Assembly (NCBI GenBank): GCA_965212205.1
Contig: CBDBUX010000011.1
Location: forward strand, 434,001-498,000
DNA: 64,000 nucleotides
Direction: 5' to 3'
Source: JAHEJJ01 sp965212205
GTDB lineage: Bacteria > Bacteroidota > Bacteroidia > Flavobacteriales > Flavobacteriaceae
The notes under the pieces were generated by a model that had not been told where the DNA came from, made no database searches, and saw nothing but the letters and a program-made list of their open reading frames with translations. Shown here piece after piece: positions 16,855 through 25,634 of this stretch. How positions within the stretch are numbered: position 1 is the first letter of the stretch; every line of letters starts with the position of its first letter. The position numbers were made by a program, and so were the translations under genes.

Positions 16855-18327
16855 ATGGAAGCTCATTCTACAAAAATCCTTGGAGAAGGTCTTACTTACG
16901 ACGACGTACTCCTGGTCCCGGCTTATTCCGAAATACTCCCAAGGGATGTAAGTATTCAAAGTCAATTTACCAGAAATATCAGCCTTAATGTTCCGATTAT
17001 TTCAGCTGCCATGGACACGGTTACCGAATCCAAAATGGCAATTGCTATGGCCAGGGAAGGGGGCATAGGGGTGTTGCATAAGAATATGAGCATTGAGCAG
17101 CAAGCTGCGAAGGTGAGGCGTGTAAAGAGAGCTGAAAGCGGCATGATCATGGATCCTGTTACCCTGCCGCTTGATGCATTGGTACGCGATGCAAAAGCCA
17201 GTATGAAAGAGCACAGCATCGGAGGAATTCCCATTGTAGATGCCGATAGCAAACTGATAGGGATAGTTACCAATCGTGATCTCAGATTTGAGAAAAATAA
17301 TCAAAGACCAATTTCTGAGGTAATGACTTCTTCTGATCTGGTCACCGTGGCAGAAGGTACTTCACTCTCTGAAGCCGAAGGGATTCTACAGGAGAAAAAG
17401 ATCGAAAAATTACCCGTGGTTAACGGCGACAATCGCCTCGTTGGCTTAATTACCTTTCGCGACATTACTAAACTCAACCAGAAACCCATAGCTAACAAAG
17501 ACCGGTTTGGCAGACTTCGGGTTGCTGCTGCAGTTGGGGTCACGGCCGATGTGCTGGATCGTGCTTCGGCGCTTGTCAATGCCGGTATCGATGCTATTGT
17601 GATCGATACCGCCCATGGACATACCAAAGGTGTGGTTGAAATTTTAAAGAAAGTGAAAAAGAAGTTCCCCAAACTTGAAGTGGTGGTGGGTAATATCGCT
17701 ACGGCAGCGGCAGCAAAATTCCTGGTCGAAGCGGGGGCAGATGCTGTTAAAGTAGGGATTGGTCCTGGATCGATTTGTACAACACGTGTTGTGGCTGGAG
17801 TGGGGTTTCCCCAGTTCTCCGCCGTACTTGAGGTAGCTGCTGCAATTAAAGGTAGCGGCGTTCCTGTAATTGCCGACGGAGGAATTCGATACACCGGTGA
17901 TATCCCAAAGGCTATAGCCGCCGGGGCCGACAGTGTAATGCTGGGATCCCTATTGGCAGGCACAAAGGAATCTCCCGGAGAGACCATCATATATGAAGGG
18001 CGGAAATTTAAATCCTATCGGGGTATGGGTTCAGTAGAAGCCATGAAGGAGGGGAGTAAGGATCGCTATTTTCAGGATGTTGAAGACGATATTAAAAAAC
18101 TGGTGCCCGAAGGTATCGTGGGTAGAGTCCCTTACAAGGGGGAATTATTTGAAAGTATTCACCAGTTTATTGGCGGATTAAGGGCTGGAATGGGCTATTG
18201 CGGAGCCGAAAACATCGAACTGCTTCAGAGCAAGGGTCGCTTTATTAAAGTTACGGCAAGCGGTATTAATGAAGGGCATCCCCATGATGTAACAATCACT
18301 AAGGAGTCGCCTAATTATAGCCGTTAA
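16855..18327 (+). CDS. guaB: IMP dehydrogenase
   Basis: Cytosolic enzyme of 490 residues that oxidises IMP to XMP with NAD, the first committed step of GMP synthesis. A TIM barrel is interrupted by two CBS domains (about residues 95-205). Visible marks are LTYDDVLLVPAYSE at the N-terminus, the catalytic-cysteine loop GIGPGSICTTRVV (about residues 301-313), IADGGIRYTGDI, and the mobile flap YRGMGSVEAMKEGSKDRY. Length is standard for the bacterial enzyme. It is monocistronic with its own promoter box and converges on a thioredoxin-like gene. Confidence 0.98.
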   Translation: MEAHSTKILGEGLTYDDVLLVPAYSEILPRDVSIQSQFTRNISLNVPIISAAMDTVTESKMAIAMAREGGIGVLHKNMSIEQQAAKVRRVKRAESGMIMDPVTLPLDALVRDAKASMKEHSIGGIPIVDADSKLIGIVTNRDLRFEKNNQRPISEVMTSSDLVTVAEGTSLSEAEGILQEKKIEKLPVVNGDNRLVGLITFRDITKLNQKPIANKDRFGRLRVAAAVGVTADVLDRASALVNAGIDAIVIDTAHGHTKGVVEILKKVKKKFPKLEVVVGNIATAAAAKFLVEAGADAVKVGIGPGSICTTRVVAGVGFPQFSAVLEVAAAIKGSGVPVIADGGIRYTGDIPKAIAAGADSVMLGSLLAGTKESPGETIIYEGRKFKSYRGMGSVEAMKEGSKDRYFQDVEDDIKKLVPEGIVGRVPYKGELFESIHQFIGGLRAGMGYCGAENIELLQSKGRFIKVTASGINEGHPHDVTITKESPNYSR

Positions 18328-18387
18328 GACTGTTGAATATTCGTTAGTTCTGCACTTTGTGCTCGCCGGGGCCTGAGAATGAAAGAT

Positions 18388-18921
18388 TTATTTCCCCTGT
18401 GCACTATAGGTTTTCCAGTCTTGTTCCTTGTAAATATTGTCGCCAAAGTAGCGGGCAATATTCAGGAATGGTGCTGGTTGCTGGTAACCAGGTACTGGCG
18501 AAAGTACATTGAGGTCTTCATCCATAAATACCACCGTGGGATAACTCAATCGACCCTTCAAAAGCGCTGCGGCCAATTCGTGGTATCCTCTGCGTCCTGA
18601 GGGAACATACTTATATGTGGTACCCTTGAACTCTATAGGTTCCTTGCCTTCACCATCGAGCTTAACCATGTAGAAATTCTCACTCATATAGCGGGCAACT
18701 TCAGGATTTTGGAAGGTATCTTTATCCATTTTCTTACACCAGCCACACCAATCGGTATAGACATCGATAAAGACTTTCTTTGGATTATCGTCGGCCTGCG
18801 ACTGTGCGATGGCTTCCTGCCAGCTCATCCAATTAACCTCTTGTGCCTGCAATCCGCCGAGCGAAAAGAAAAAAGCAAGTATTAAAACCTTATTGTAAAG
18901 CATTGGGGTAAAGATTTTCAT
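18388..18921 (-). CDS. Exported thioredoxin-like protein
   Basis: 177 residues. A signal peptide (residues 1-27, ending LQAQ) precedes a thioredoxin fold with the redox motif DWCGWCKKMD (Cys59, Cys62) and a cis-proline region in SYPTVVFMDED. The CGWC centre and the KKVFIDVYTDWCGWC context fit the DUF255/thioredoxin_7-type family, which reduces or isomerises disulfides in the periplasm. The gene stands between guaB (convergent) and lysA (same strand, 62 bases upstream) and has its own promoter box. Confidence 0.88.
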   Translation of the reverse strand: MKIFTPMLYNKVLILAFFFSLGGLQAQEVNWMSWQEAIAQSQADDNPKKVFIDVYTDWCGWCKKMDKDTFQNPEVARYMSENFYMVKLDGEGKEPIEFKGTTYKYVPSGRRGYHELAAALLKGRLSYPTVVFMDEDLNVLSPVPGYQQPAPFLNIARYFGDNIYKEQDWKTYSAQGK

Positions 18922-18958
18922 CAGTAATGATTTTGAGGTATTAGTCCAATAACTATAC

Positions 18959-18966
18959 CAAAACTA
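18959..18966 (-). promoter_or_regulatory. -7 element of the thioredoxin-like gene
   Basis: TAGTTTTG on the minus strand, an exact TAnnTTTG match, 38 bases before ATG 18921. Confidence 0.5.
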
Positions 18967-18983
18967 ACGAAATTTTTACGGCT

Positions 18984-20231
18984 TTATTTCAAAGTAGGAA
19001 CAGACTTGAGGTTGTCGAAGAGGTTCTTGACATCCACCTGGTTAACGATCAGATCGTCGAAGGTCTCCCTTTCACGAATAAGATGCGGCTGCCCCTGGTA
19101 CCATAATACCTCCGCCGGCCGGTACCTCGAATTATAATTGCTGGCCATAGTGAAACAATAGGCTCCTGCATTTCTAAAGCAAAGGATGTCTCCCTCCGAA
19201 ATTTCAGCGATACGACGATTATTGCCAAAAGTATCGGTTTCACATATATAACCCACCACAGAATAATATCGCTCCCTGCCTGCTGGATTCGAGATATTAA
19301 GAATCTCGTGGTCGGATCCATAAAGCATAGGTCTGATTAGGTGATTAAAACCACTGTCGATACCTGCGAATACCGTAGAGGTAGTCTGCTTTACAACGTT
19401 GACCTTGGCTAAAAAAAAGCCAGCCTCACTAACCAGAAATTTACCGGGTTCGAAAGCCAGGGTTAAGTCTTTGCCATAGTCTTCGCAAAATTCGTTAAAA
19501 CGGGAACTGAGCTTTTGCCCCAGCTCCTCAATATTGGTTTCAATATCCCCACTTCGGTATGGTACTTTAAATCCGCTGCCGAAATCGATAAATTCCAATT
19601 GCTTAAAATGGAGAGCGGTATCGAAGAGAATTTCCGAGGCGTAAAGGAATACATCAATATCGAGGATATCGCTTCCGGTATGCATATGGATCCCATTGAT
19701 CTTCATTTTTGTGAGCTCCACTATTCGAAGAATATGTGGTATCTGGTGTATACTGATGCCAAATTTGGAATCGATATGACCCACAGAAATATTGGTATTC
19801 CCACCAGCCATTACATGAGGATTGATACGGATGCAAACCGGAATATCAGGATGTTTGCTTCCAAATTGCTCGAGAACAGAAAGATTATCAATATTGATCT
19901 GAACGCCCAGCAGGGCAGCCTCTTCTATTTCTTCCAACGATACACCGTTGGGTGTAAAAATTATGTCTTCCGGCGTAAACCCGGCAAGTAACCCTAATTT
20001 TACCTCTTGGATGGAGACAGTATCCAGACCGCTACCCAACGAGTTCATCAGTTTTAAAATACTGATATTGGATAGCGCCTTTGCAGCATAATTTAGTTTT
20101 AGATGTTTTACACCGCCAAAGGCCCGGCTCAGTCTTTGAAATTGCGCAATAATCCTGTCGGCCTCATAAACATAGACCGGGGCCCCAAATTTCTCGGTGA
20201 TCTCCAATAAATCCTTCTCGTTGATCATCAC
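18984..20231 (-). CDS. lysA: Diaminopimelate decarboxylase
   Basis: PLP-dependent fold-III decarboxylase, 415 residues, converting meso-diaminopimelate to lysine in the cytosol. The Schiff-base lysine is Lys51 in NYAAKALSN. HMHTGSDI, the phosphate-binding GSGFKVPY region, GIDSGFNHLIRPMLYGS and the second-subunit cysteine in GYICETDTFG are all present. Start ATG-ATG at 20231/20228. It carries its own promoter box and precedes the thioredoxin-like gene. DapD, an earlier step of the same pathway, is encoded separately at 40360. Confidence 0.96.
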   Translation of the reverse strand: MMINEKDLLEITEKFGAPVYVYEADRIIAQFQRLSRAFGGVKHLKLNYAAKALSNISILKLMNSLGSGLDTVSIQEVKLGLLAGFTPEDIIFTPNGVSLEEIEEAALLGVQINIDNLSVLEQFGSKHPDIPVCIRINPHVMAGGNTNISVGHIDSKFGISIHQIPHILRIVELTKMKINGIHMHTGSDILDIDVFLYASEILFDTALHFKQLEFIDFGSGFKVPYRSGDIETNIEELGQKLSSRFNEFCEDYGKDLTLAFEPGKFLVSEAGFFLAKVNVVKQTTSTVFAGIDSGFNHLIRPMLYGSDHEILNISNPAGRERYYSVVGYICETDTFGNNRRIAEISEGDILCFRNAGAYCFTMASNYNSRYRPAEVLWYQGQPHLIRERETFDDLIVNQVDVKNLFDNLKSVPTLK

Positions 20232-20244
20232 TTGATGTTTTAAA

Positions 20245-20252
20245 CAAAACTA
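20245..20252 (-). promoter_or_regulatory. -7 element of lysA
   Basis: TAGTTTTG on the minus strand, 14 bases before the lysA ATG, the same sequence as the box of the next gene downstream. Confidence 0.5.
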
Positions 20253-20346
20253 GCCCAAGTCCTGCTACCAACCAAGAATTTCATTTATTCTTAAAATAAT
20301 ACAACAAATAGTTATAAATATAACAATTCTGAGTTGATAACTTCTT

Positions 20347-20377
20347 TTGGGACTCTCTTCGCGGGTTTGTATTTTTA
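20347..20377 (+). promoter_or_regulatory. Promoter of the Lon-substrate-binding-domain gene
   Basis: TTG at 20347-20349 and TATTTTTA at 20370-20377, spaced by 20 bases, approximate the -33/-7 pair; the last box base is A rather than G. The ATG is at 20392. Confidence 0.45.
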
Positions 20378-20391
20378 GCTAAAATTTATAT

Positions 20392-21036
20392 ATGAAGCTA
20401 CCTCTTTTTCCGTTGCAATCGGTATTTTTTCCAGGGGAGCAGGTGCCACTCCATATTTTTGAAGAACGCTATAAGCAGCTGATCAGGGATTGCAGATCTA
20501 ATGCGATCACATTTGGTATACCGGTGTATATTCATGATAGTATTGCCTATGGCACGGAGGTACAGCTGGTTGAGGTGGTAAATACCTACGATAGCGGCGC
20601 GATGGATGTGATCTGTGTAGCCAGACAGGTTTTTAAGGTCCTTACCTTCGATAATGAAATGGAGGGCAAACAATATGCCGGTGGGGTCATTCAATTTCTG
20701 GATAACATTAACGACGGAGATAAGAAAGATAAAGAAGAGGTGCTGACCAGGATCGAGGAACTCTATAAGATGATGGATGTACCTTTTACGCCCATATCAG
20801 TCGATAAATTCAACAGCTTTGTCCTGGCCCATAAAATGGGGCTTTCCTATGATCAGGAATATCAATTATTGCAAATCGCCAAAGAAAGCGAGCGTTTGAG
20901 TTTTATCAAATCGCACCTGCTGGGCACCATTCAGGTTTTAAAGGAAGTGAACAGGACAAAGGAATTGATCGATATGAACGGTCATTTCAAAAATTTTGAT
21001 CCACTGGACTTTAAAGACTTTAACTTAAAACAATAA
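20392..21036 (+). CDS. Lon protease substrate-binding-domain protein
   Basis: 214-residue cytosolic protein with a stand-alone Lon N-terminal (LON_substr_bdg) domain. The opening LPLFPLQSVFFPGEQVPLHI and FEERYKQLIRDC are the family hallmark (residues 2-32). A beta-rich core and helical C-terminal half (MGLSYDQEYQLLQIAKESER) follow. There is no ATPase or protease domain, so it is not Lon itself. Function of the stand-alone forms is not settled; substrate recruitment or a redox/cereblon-like role has been suggested for relatives. It precedes sucC on the same strand with a palindrome between. Confidence 0.9.
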   Translation: MKLPLFPLQSVFFPGEQVPLHIFEERYKQLIRDCRSNAITFGIPVYIHDSIAYGTEVQLVEVVNTYDSGAMDVICVARQVFKVLTFDNEMEGKQYAGGVIQFLDNINDGDKKDKEEVLTRIEELYKMMDVPFTPISVDKFNSFVLAHKMGLSYDQEYQLLQIAKESERLSFIKSHLLGTIQVLKEVNRTKELIDMNGHFKNFDPLDFKDFNLKQ

Positions 21037-21060
21037 CTGAAAGGTTCTGGGCTAAGCGAA

Positions 21061-21077
21061 TTATCAGGTCCTGATAA
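21061..21077. promoter_or_regulatory. 17-bp palindrome between the LON-domain gene and sucC
   Basis: TTATCAGG-T-CCTGATAA is a perfect dyad with 8-base arms. It lies about 60 bases before the sucC promoter box and has no T-run after it, so an operator or activator site fits better than a terminator. The binding protein is unknown. Confidence 0.4.
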
Positions 21078-21126
21078 ATAGTTATTTGTTTTTCTTGCTG
21101 GATTAGTGAAAATCGTGCGTGTTTCC

Positions 21127-21134
21127 TATTTTTG
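21127..21134 (+). promoter_or_regulatory. -7 element of sucC
   Basis: TATTTTTG, an exact match. It ends 25 bases before ATG 21159 and shows that a TTG at 21132 cannot be the start. Confidence 0.55.
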
Positions 21135-21158
21135 CTGGCGAATCTTCAAAACAGATAT

Positions 21159-22352
21159 ATGAATCTTCACGAATATCAGGGTAAGGAAATTTTGGCGAGT
21201 TTCGGTGTTCGCATCCAGCGGGGCATAGTAGCACACAATCCACAGGAGGCGGTAGATGCCGCTAAAAGACTCACAGCTGATACAGGTACCGGATGGCATG
21301 TCATCAAAGCTCAGGTTCATGCAGGGGGGCGCGGTAAGGGCGGCGGTGTTAAACTGGCCAAGAATCTGGGTGAAGTTGAAGAGATTGCGGGCAATATCAT
21401 CGGGATGCAACTCATCACACCTCAAACATCAGCTGAGGGAAAGAAAGTACATCAGGTACTGGTGGCAGAGGATGTTTATTATCCGGGCGATAATGATCAT
21501 GAGGAATATTATATGTCCGTATTGCTCAACAGGTCGAGTGGTAGAAATATGATTATGTACTCCACTGAAGGAGGTATGGATATCGAAGAAGTCGCCGAAA
21601 AAACCCCTCATTTGATTTTTACAGAAGAAGTTGACCCTTCAGTCGGGTTATTACCGTTTCAGGCGAGGAAGATCGCTTTCAACCTGGGTCTTTCAGGAAC
21701 CTCCTTTAAGGAGATGGTCCGCTTTGTGACCTCCCTGTATAAGGCCTATGTGGAGAGTGATTCGAGCCTTTTTGAGATTAATCCGGTGCTGAAAACCTCC
21801 GATGATCTGATTATGGCCGTAGATGCCAAGGTCACCATCGACGACAATGCATTGTATCGAAGGAAACAGTATGCGGAAATGCGCGATCTCAGAGAGGAAA
21901 GTCCTATAGAAGTTGAGGCGCGTTCTGTCGGACTCAATTATGTTGACCTCGATGGGAATGTTGGTTGTATGGTTAACGGGGCTGGCCTGGCCATGGCAAC
22001 GATGGACCTCATTAAAATGGCAGGGGGTAAGCCTGCTAATTTCCTGGATGTAGGTGGTACCGCCGATGCCAAAAGGGTCGAAGAGGCTTTTAGGATCATC
22101 CTGAAAGATGAGGCGGTAAAAGCTATTTTGATCAATATTTTTGGAGGGATCGTCCGCTGCGATCGTGTAGCACAAGGTGTGGTAGATGCCTACCAAAATA
22201 TGGGCGATTCTATCAAAGTACCTATTATTGTTCGCCTGCAGGGCACCAATGCCGAATTGGCCAAGGAGATTATTGATAATTCAGGACTGGCCGTTCATTC
22301 AGCGGTTCAATTTCAGGAAGCTGCAGATAAAGTAAAAGAAGTTCTTATCTAA
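21159..22352 (+). CDS. sucC: Succinyl-CoA synthetase beta subunit
   Basis: ADP-forming succinate-CoA ligase, beta chain, 397 residues; TCA cycle, cytosol. The start MNLHEYQGKEILASFG is canonical. The ATP-grasp domain shows VHAGGRGKGGGVKLA (about residues 46-60), and the ligase half shows VNGAGLAMATMDLIK, FLDVGGTADAK and IFGGIVRCDRVAQGV. SucD is not adjacent; in flavobacteria the two subunits are often encoded apart. Possibly regulated through the 21061 palindrome. Confidence 0.97.
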   Translation: MNLHEYQGKEILASFGVRIQRGIVAHNPQEAVDAAKRLTADTGTGWHVIKAQVHAGGRGKGGGVKLAKNLGEVEEIAGNIIGMQLITPQTSAEGKKVHQVLVAEDVYYPGDNDHEEYYMSVLLNRSSGRNMIMYSTEGGMDIEEVAEKTPHLIFTEEVDPSVGLLPFQARKIAFNLGLSGTSFKEMVRFVTSLYKAYVESDSSLFEINPVLKTSDDLIMAVDAKVTIDDNALYRRKQYAEMRDLREESPIEVEARSVGLNYVDLDGNVGCMVNGAGLAMATMDLIKMAGGKPANFLDVGGTADAKRVEEAFRIILKDEAVKAILINIFGGIVRCDRVAQGVVDAYQNMGDSIKVPIIVRLQGTNAELAKEIIDNSGLAVHSAVQFQEAADKVKEVLI

Positions 22353-22475
22353 ATTCCCATTATTAGGCTAGCTAACACTTAATACGACTTTAGATTACAT
22401 TTATCGATTCTATATACGAATAGCATCTAAACAGAGTTATTATTAGAATGGTCTTTGGAACCTAAACAATTCCTA

Positions 22476-22874
22476 ATGAGCTCTTTCGAAGAAAAACTTA
22501 GCATTCTGTCCGAAATGATCGCTTTCGCGAGGGCAGATAACGTGATTTCCGATTCGGAATACTATTTTCTGCTCAGTGTTTCCGAACAACTAGGAATCGA
22601 AAAAGAAACATTTGAATCGCTTTTTGAAACCGAGGTTGAAAAGATCATGCCTAAGACTCAGGCCGAACGCATTCTCCAGTTTCACAGGCTCGTATTGCTT
22701 ATGAACGTAGACGAACAGCACAGTTCAGAAGTGACCAATCTACATAATATCGGACTGGGTATGGGATTACCACCTGCGGCGATCGAACAAGTATTGACAA
22801 TTATGCATCGCTATCCCAACAAAATTGTTCCACCCGACGTCTTGATCAATATATTTAAGGCACATTATAACTAA
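22476..22874 (+). CDS. TerB-like helical protein
   Basis: 132-residue soluble, acidic, all-helical protein. The N-terminal helix pair with a negatively charged loop (FARADNVISDSEYYFLLSVS, about residues 17-36) resembles the TerB/DjlA-type fold, which binds metal ions in tellurite-resistance TerB. No other ter genes are near, so tellurite resistance should not be inferred. ATG 22476 was preferred over an in-frame TTG at 22455. It lies between sucC and hsp20 with gaps of 123 and 179 bases that hold no recognisable gene. Confidence 0.7.
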   Translation: MSSFEEKLSILSEMIAFARADNVISDSEYYFLLSVSEQLGIEKETFESLFETEVEKIMPKTQAERILQFHRLVLLMNVDEQHSSEVTNLHNIGLGMGLPPAAIEQVLTIMHRYPNKIVPPDVLINIFKAHYN

Positions 22875-23053
22875 TTATAACACCGGATTACTCAGCCGTT
22901 ATCCTTTCTCCCTACTATGTTTTACGCTGTATATGCGCCATATTGGCAGTGTTGATAAGCACTTTTGAGCCAAAAAGGCAGTTAATAGATCTTGGTACAG
23001 CATTTGTCCTTTAGGTTGTTGAAGATATAAAGTGAAACAAAAAATTAAATATC

Positions 23054-23482
23054 ATGAGTATAGTAAGAAGAAATAATCTGATGTTTCCAACCCTGATGAA
23101 CGAGTTTTTTAAACCCGATTGGTTTGGTGGAATGGAGCGTTTTGAAAATACCCTCCCTGCCGTAAATATAAAAGAAAACGAAACTGATTTCGAACTCGCG
23201 TTAGCGATCCCCGGTCAGAAAAAAGAGGATTTCAATGTAGAGATCGATGATAGTGTTATGACTATTTCGATGGAAGCCAAATCCGAAGAAGAAACTTCAA
23301 AAGAACATTATACCCGAAAGGAATTTTCATACCGTTCGTTCAAGAGATCATTTACACTGCCTGAAACCGTGGATGAAGAAAAAATCGAAGCTTCCTATAA
23401 AGAAGGTATTTTGAAATTCAGGTTGCCGAAACGAGATGAGGCATTGCCCAAACCAAAACGCAGCATTGCGATAGGGCAGTAA
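23054..23482 (+). CDS. Small heat-shock protein (Hsp20/alpha-crystallin)
   Basis: 142-residue ATP-independent holdase chaperone of the cytosol. The alpha-crystallin domain covers about residues 36-128 (LPAVNIKENETDFELALAIP start). It has the conserved A-x-x-x-G-x-L turn (ASYKEGILKFRLPK) and a C-terminal extension. The start is ATG 23054 after a purine-rich leader. The 179-base upstream gap contains no clear promoter match to the housekeeping box, which may mean a stress-specific promoter. A strong terminator lies 75 bases downstream. Confidence 0.94.
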   Translation: MSIVRRNNLMFPTLMNEFFKPDWFGGMERFENTLPAVNIKENETDFELALAIPGQKKEDFNVEIDDSVMTISMEAKSEEETSKEHYTRKEFSYRSFKRSFTLPETVDEEKIEASYKEGILKFRLPKRDEALPKPKRSIAIGQ

Positions 23483-23556
23483 GATATTATAATTTTATGC
23501 AGTGCCCACCTAACGGGACTTCATAATGGTTGGTTTGTTTAGTTGGTTAGTTAGGG

Positions 23557-23586
23557 AGCGCCCCGGATATCCGGGGCGCTTTTTTT
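23557..23586 (+). terminator. Rho-independent terminator of hsp20, touching the uvrB stop
   Basis: A 24-bp perfect palindrome (AGCGCCCCGGAT and its complement, 23557-23580) is followed by a T-run 23580-23586 on the plus strand. The T-run overlaps the convergent uvrB stop codon at 23585-23587. The other side has no T-run, so it is directional for hsp20. Confidence 0.88.
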
Positions 23587-25573
23587 ATTCCTGTTTCTGG
23601 AGCACCTTAATCTCGTCCCTCAGCTTGGCCGCCTGCATAAAATCCAGTTCTTTGGCCGCTTTTTCCATGGCTTTTCGCTTGTCGCGGATCAGCTTTTCTT
23701 TTTGTTCAATGGTCAAATAAGCAGGATCCGGTTCCGCGGCCCGCAACTCTTCTTTTTCAAAATGAAATGTAGACACCGAATTCTTGGCAAGGGCACTATC
23801 CAGACTCTTGTTCAAAGCGGTAGGGATTATGTTATTGGCCTCGTTATATTTGAGTTGCTTTTTACGTCGATAATTGGTTTCATCGATGGTCTTTTGCATG
23901 CTATCCGTAATTTTATCAGCATACATTATGGCCTTACCGTTCAAATGACGGGCGGCTCTACCCACTGTTTGTGTCAGCGAGCGATTGCTGCGTAAAAATC
24001 CTTCTTTATCTGCATCAAGGATGGCCACCAGCGATACTTCGGGTAAGTCCAGTCCTTCCCTTAAGAGGTTAACACCAATAAGGACATCAAAGACTCCCTT
24101 TCTGAGATCCTGCATGATCTCCACCCTTTCCAAAGTATCCACATCACTATGGATATAGCGGCATCGGACCGCAATCCTGGCCAGGTATTTAGTCAGTTCC
24201 TCAGCCATTCTCTTGGTGAGCGTAGTAACCAGCGTTCGTTCATCTAATTCTACTCTCTGCTGAATCTCTTCTACCAGATCATCGATCTGAGCGCTACTGG
24301 GCCGCACTTCAATTATGGGATCCAGCAGTCCTGTAGGGCGGATCACCTGCTCCACATAGATGCCCTGGCTCAATTGCAGTTCGTAGTCAGCCGGGGTAGC
24401 ACTAACATAGATCACATGATTTTGCATTGCCTCGAATTCCTCGAATTTCAGAGGCCTATTGTCCATAGCTGCAGGAAGTCTGAAACCAAACTCCACCAGG
24501 TTCTCTTTTCTGGAACGATCACCCCCGTACATGGCATGTACCTGGGGTATGGTTACATGGCTTTCATCAACAACCATCAGATAATCATCGGGAAAGTAAT
24601 CCAGGAGACAAAAAGGCCTGGTACCGGGTTCCCGCCCATCCAGATAGCGCGAATAGTTTTCAATACCAGAACAATAGCCGAGTTCGCGTATCATCTCCAG
24701 ATCAAAGTTTGTACGTTCTTCAAGCCGCTTTGCTTCCAGAGGCTTCCCGACTTCTTTAAAATAGTTCACTTGTTTTACCAGATCATCCTGTATTAGGTGT
24801 ATGGCATTCTGAAGAATATCAGGGGAGGTTACAAAGATATTGGCCGGGTAGATATTCAGGTTTTCATAGGTCTCCAGGACCTTGTTCTTATAAGGATCAA
24901 AGGATTCGATCTCTTCAATCTCATCCCCAAAAAAATGAATCCGGTACGCATGGTCGGCATAACCGGGGAAGACGTCAAGTACATCTCCTTTTACTCTGAA
25001 ATTCCCGTTTCTGAAATCAGCAGTGGTTCTCGAATAGAGACTTTGAACCAGTTGGTGCATCAATTTTGTACGGGAGATCACCTGGTCTTTATGAATGGGT
25101 ATTACATTTTTTTGAAATTCGTTTGGATTCCCAATTCCGTAAAGACAAGAAACAGATGCAACAACCAGTACATCACGCCGTCCCGATAGGAGAGAAGAGG
25201 TGGTGCTAAGCCGTAACTTTTCGATGTCCTCATTTATTGAAAGGTCCTTCTCAATATACAGACCGGTAGTCGGGATATAAGCCTCTGGCTGATAGTAATC
25301 ATAATAGGACACAAAATATTCAATCGCATTATCAGGAAAAAAGATCTTGAACTCCGAGTATAACTGGGCCGCAAGCGTCTTATTATGCGCGAGCACCAGC
25401 GTGGGCCTTTGTACTTCTTCTATAACATTGGCCACGGTAAATGTCTTGCCCGAACCTGTTACACCGAGCAAAGTCTGATAACGTTCACCATCATTGATCC
25501 CTTCAGATAGTGCTTTGATGGCTTCTGGTTGATCCCCTGTAGGTTTGAAGTCCGAAACTACTTTAAATTTCAT
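23585..25573 (-). CDS. uvrB: Excinuclease ABC subunit B
   Basis: Nucleotide-excision-repair helicase-like damage verifier, 662 residues, working with UvrA and UvrC. Motifs in order: Walker A GVTGSGKTF (about residues 39-47), the beta-hairpin SYYDYYQPEAYIPTTGLYIE (about residues 90-109), DESHVTIPQ (Walker B), the helicase motifs VTTLTKRMAEELT and GINLLREGLDLPE-like GVNLLREGLD, QTVGRAARH. The C-terminal UVR motif that contacts UvrC (AAKELDFMQAAKLRDEIK) follows. Full length. It converges on hsp20. Confidence 0.98.
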   Translation of the reverse strand: MKFKVVSDFKPTGDQPEAIKALSEGINDGERYQTLLGVTGSGKTFTVANVIEEVQRPTLVLAHNKTLAAQLYSEFKIFFPDNAIEYFVSYYDYYQPEAYIPTTGLYIEKDLSINEDIEKLRLSTTSSLLSGRRDVLVVASVSCLYGIGNPNEFQKNVIPIHKDQVISRTKLMHQLVQSLYSRTTADFRNGNFRVKGDVLDVFPGYADHAYRIHFFGDEIEEIESFDPYKNKVLETYENLNIYPANIFVTSPDILQNAIHLIQDDLVKQVNYFKEVGKPLEAKRLEERTNFDLEMIRELGYCSGIENYSRYLDGREPGTRPFCLLDYFPDDYLMVVDESHVTIPQVHAMYGGDRSRKENLVEFGFRLPAAMDNRPLKFEEFEAMQNHVIYVSATPADYELQLSQGIYVEQVIRPTGLLDPIIEVRPSSAQIDDLVEEIQQRVELDERTLVTTLTKRMAEELTKYLARIAVRCRYIHSDVDTLERVEIMQDLRKGVFDVLIGVNLLREGLDLPEVSLVAILDADKEGFLRSNRSLTQTVGRAARHLNGKAIMYADKITDSMQKTIDETNYRRKKQLKYNEANNIIPTALNKSLDSALAKNSVSTFHFEKEELRAAEPDPAYLTIEQKEKLIRDKRKAMEKAAKELDFMQAAKLRDEIKVLQKQE

Positions 25574-25634
25574 GGCTTAAAGTTACAAAAGCTGATGGTT
25601 CCTGCACACCCCGATCAAAGCTGAGGAGCATATG

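Noticed and set aside
17301..17990. 229-residue minus-strand open frame opposite guaB
   Set aside because: Antisense to the conserved IMP dehydrogenase core; its Ser/Thr/Ala-rich composition is what the complement of guaB gives.
22476..22874. Tellurite-resistance locus
   Set aside because: Only a lone TerB-like fold is present; no other ter genes are nearby.
22353..23053. RNA gene or riboswitch in the gaps around the TerB-like gene
   Set aside because: The two gaps (123 and 179 bases) show no cloverleaf, conserved riboswitch core or strong hairpin by eye.
23557..23580. 24-bp palindrome as an operator
   Set aside because: GC-rich stem followed by a T-run between convergent gene ends; a terminator explains it fully.
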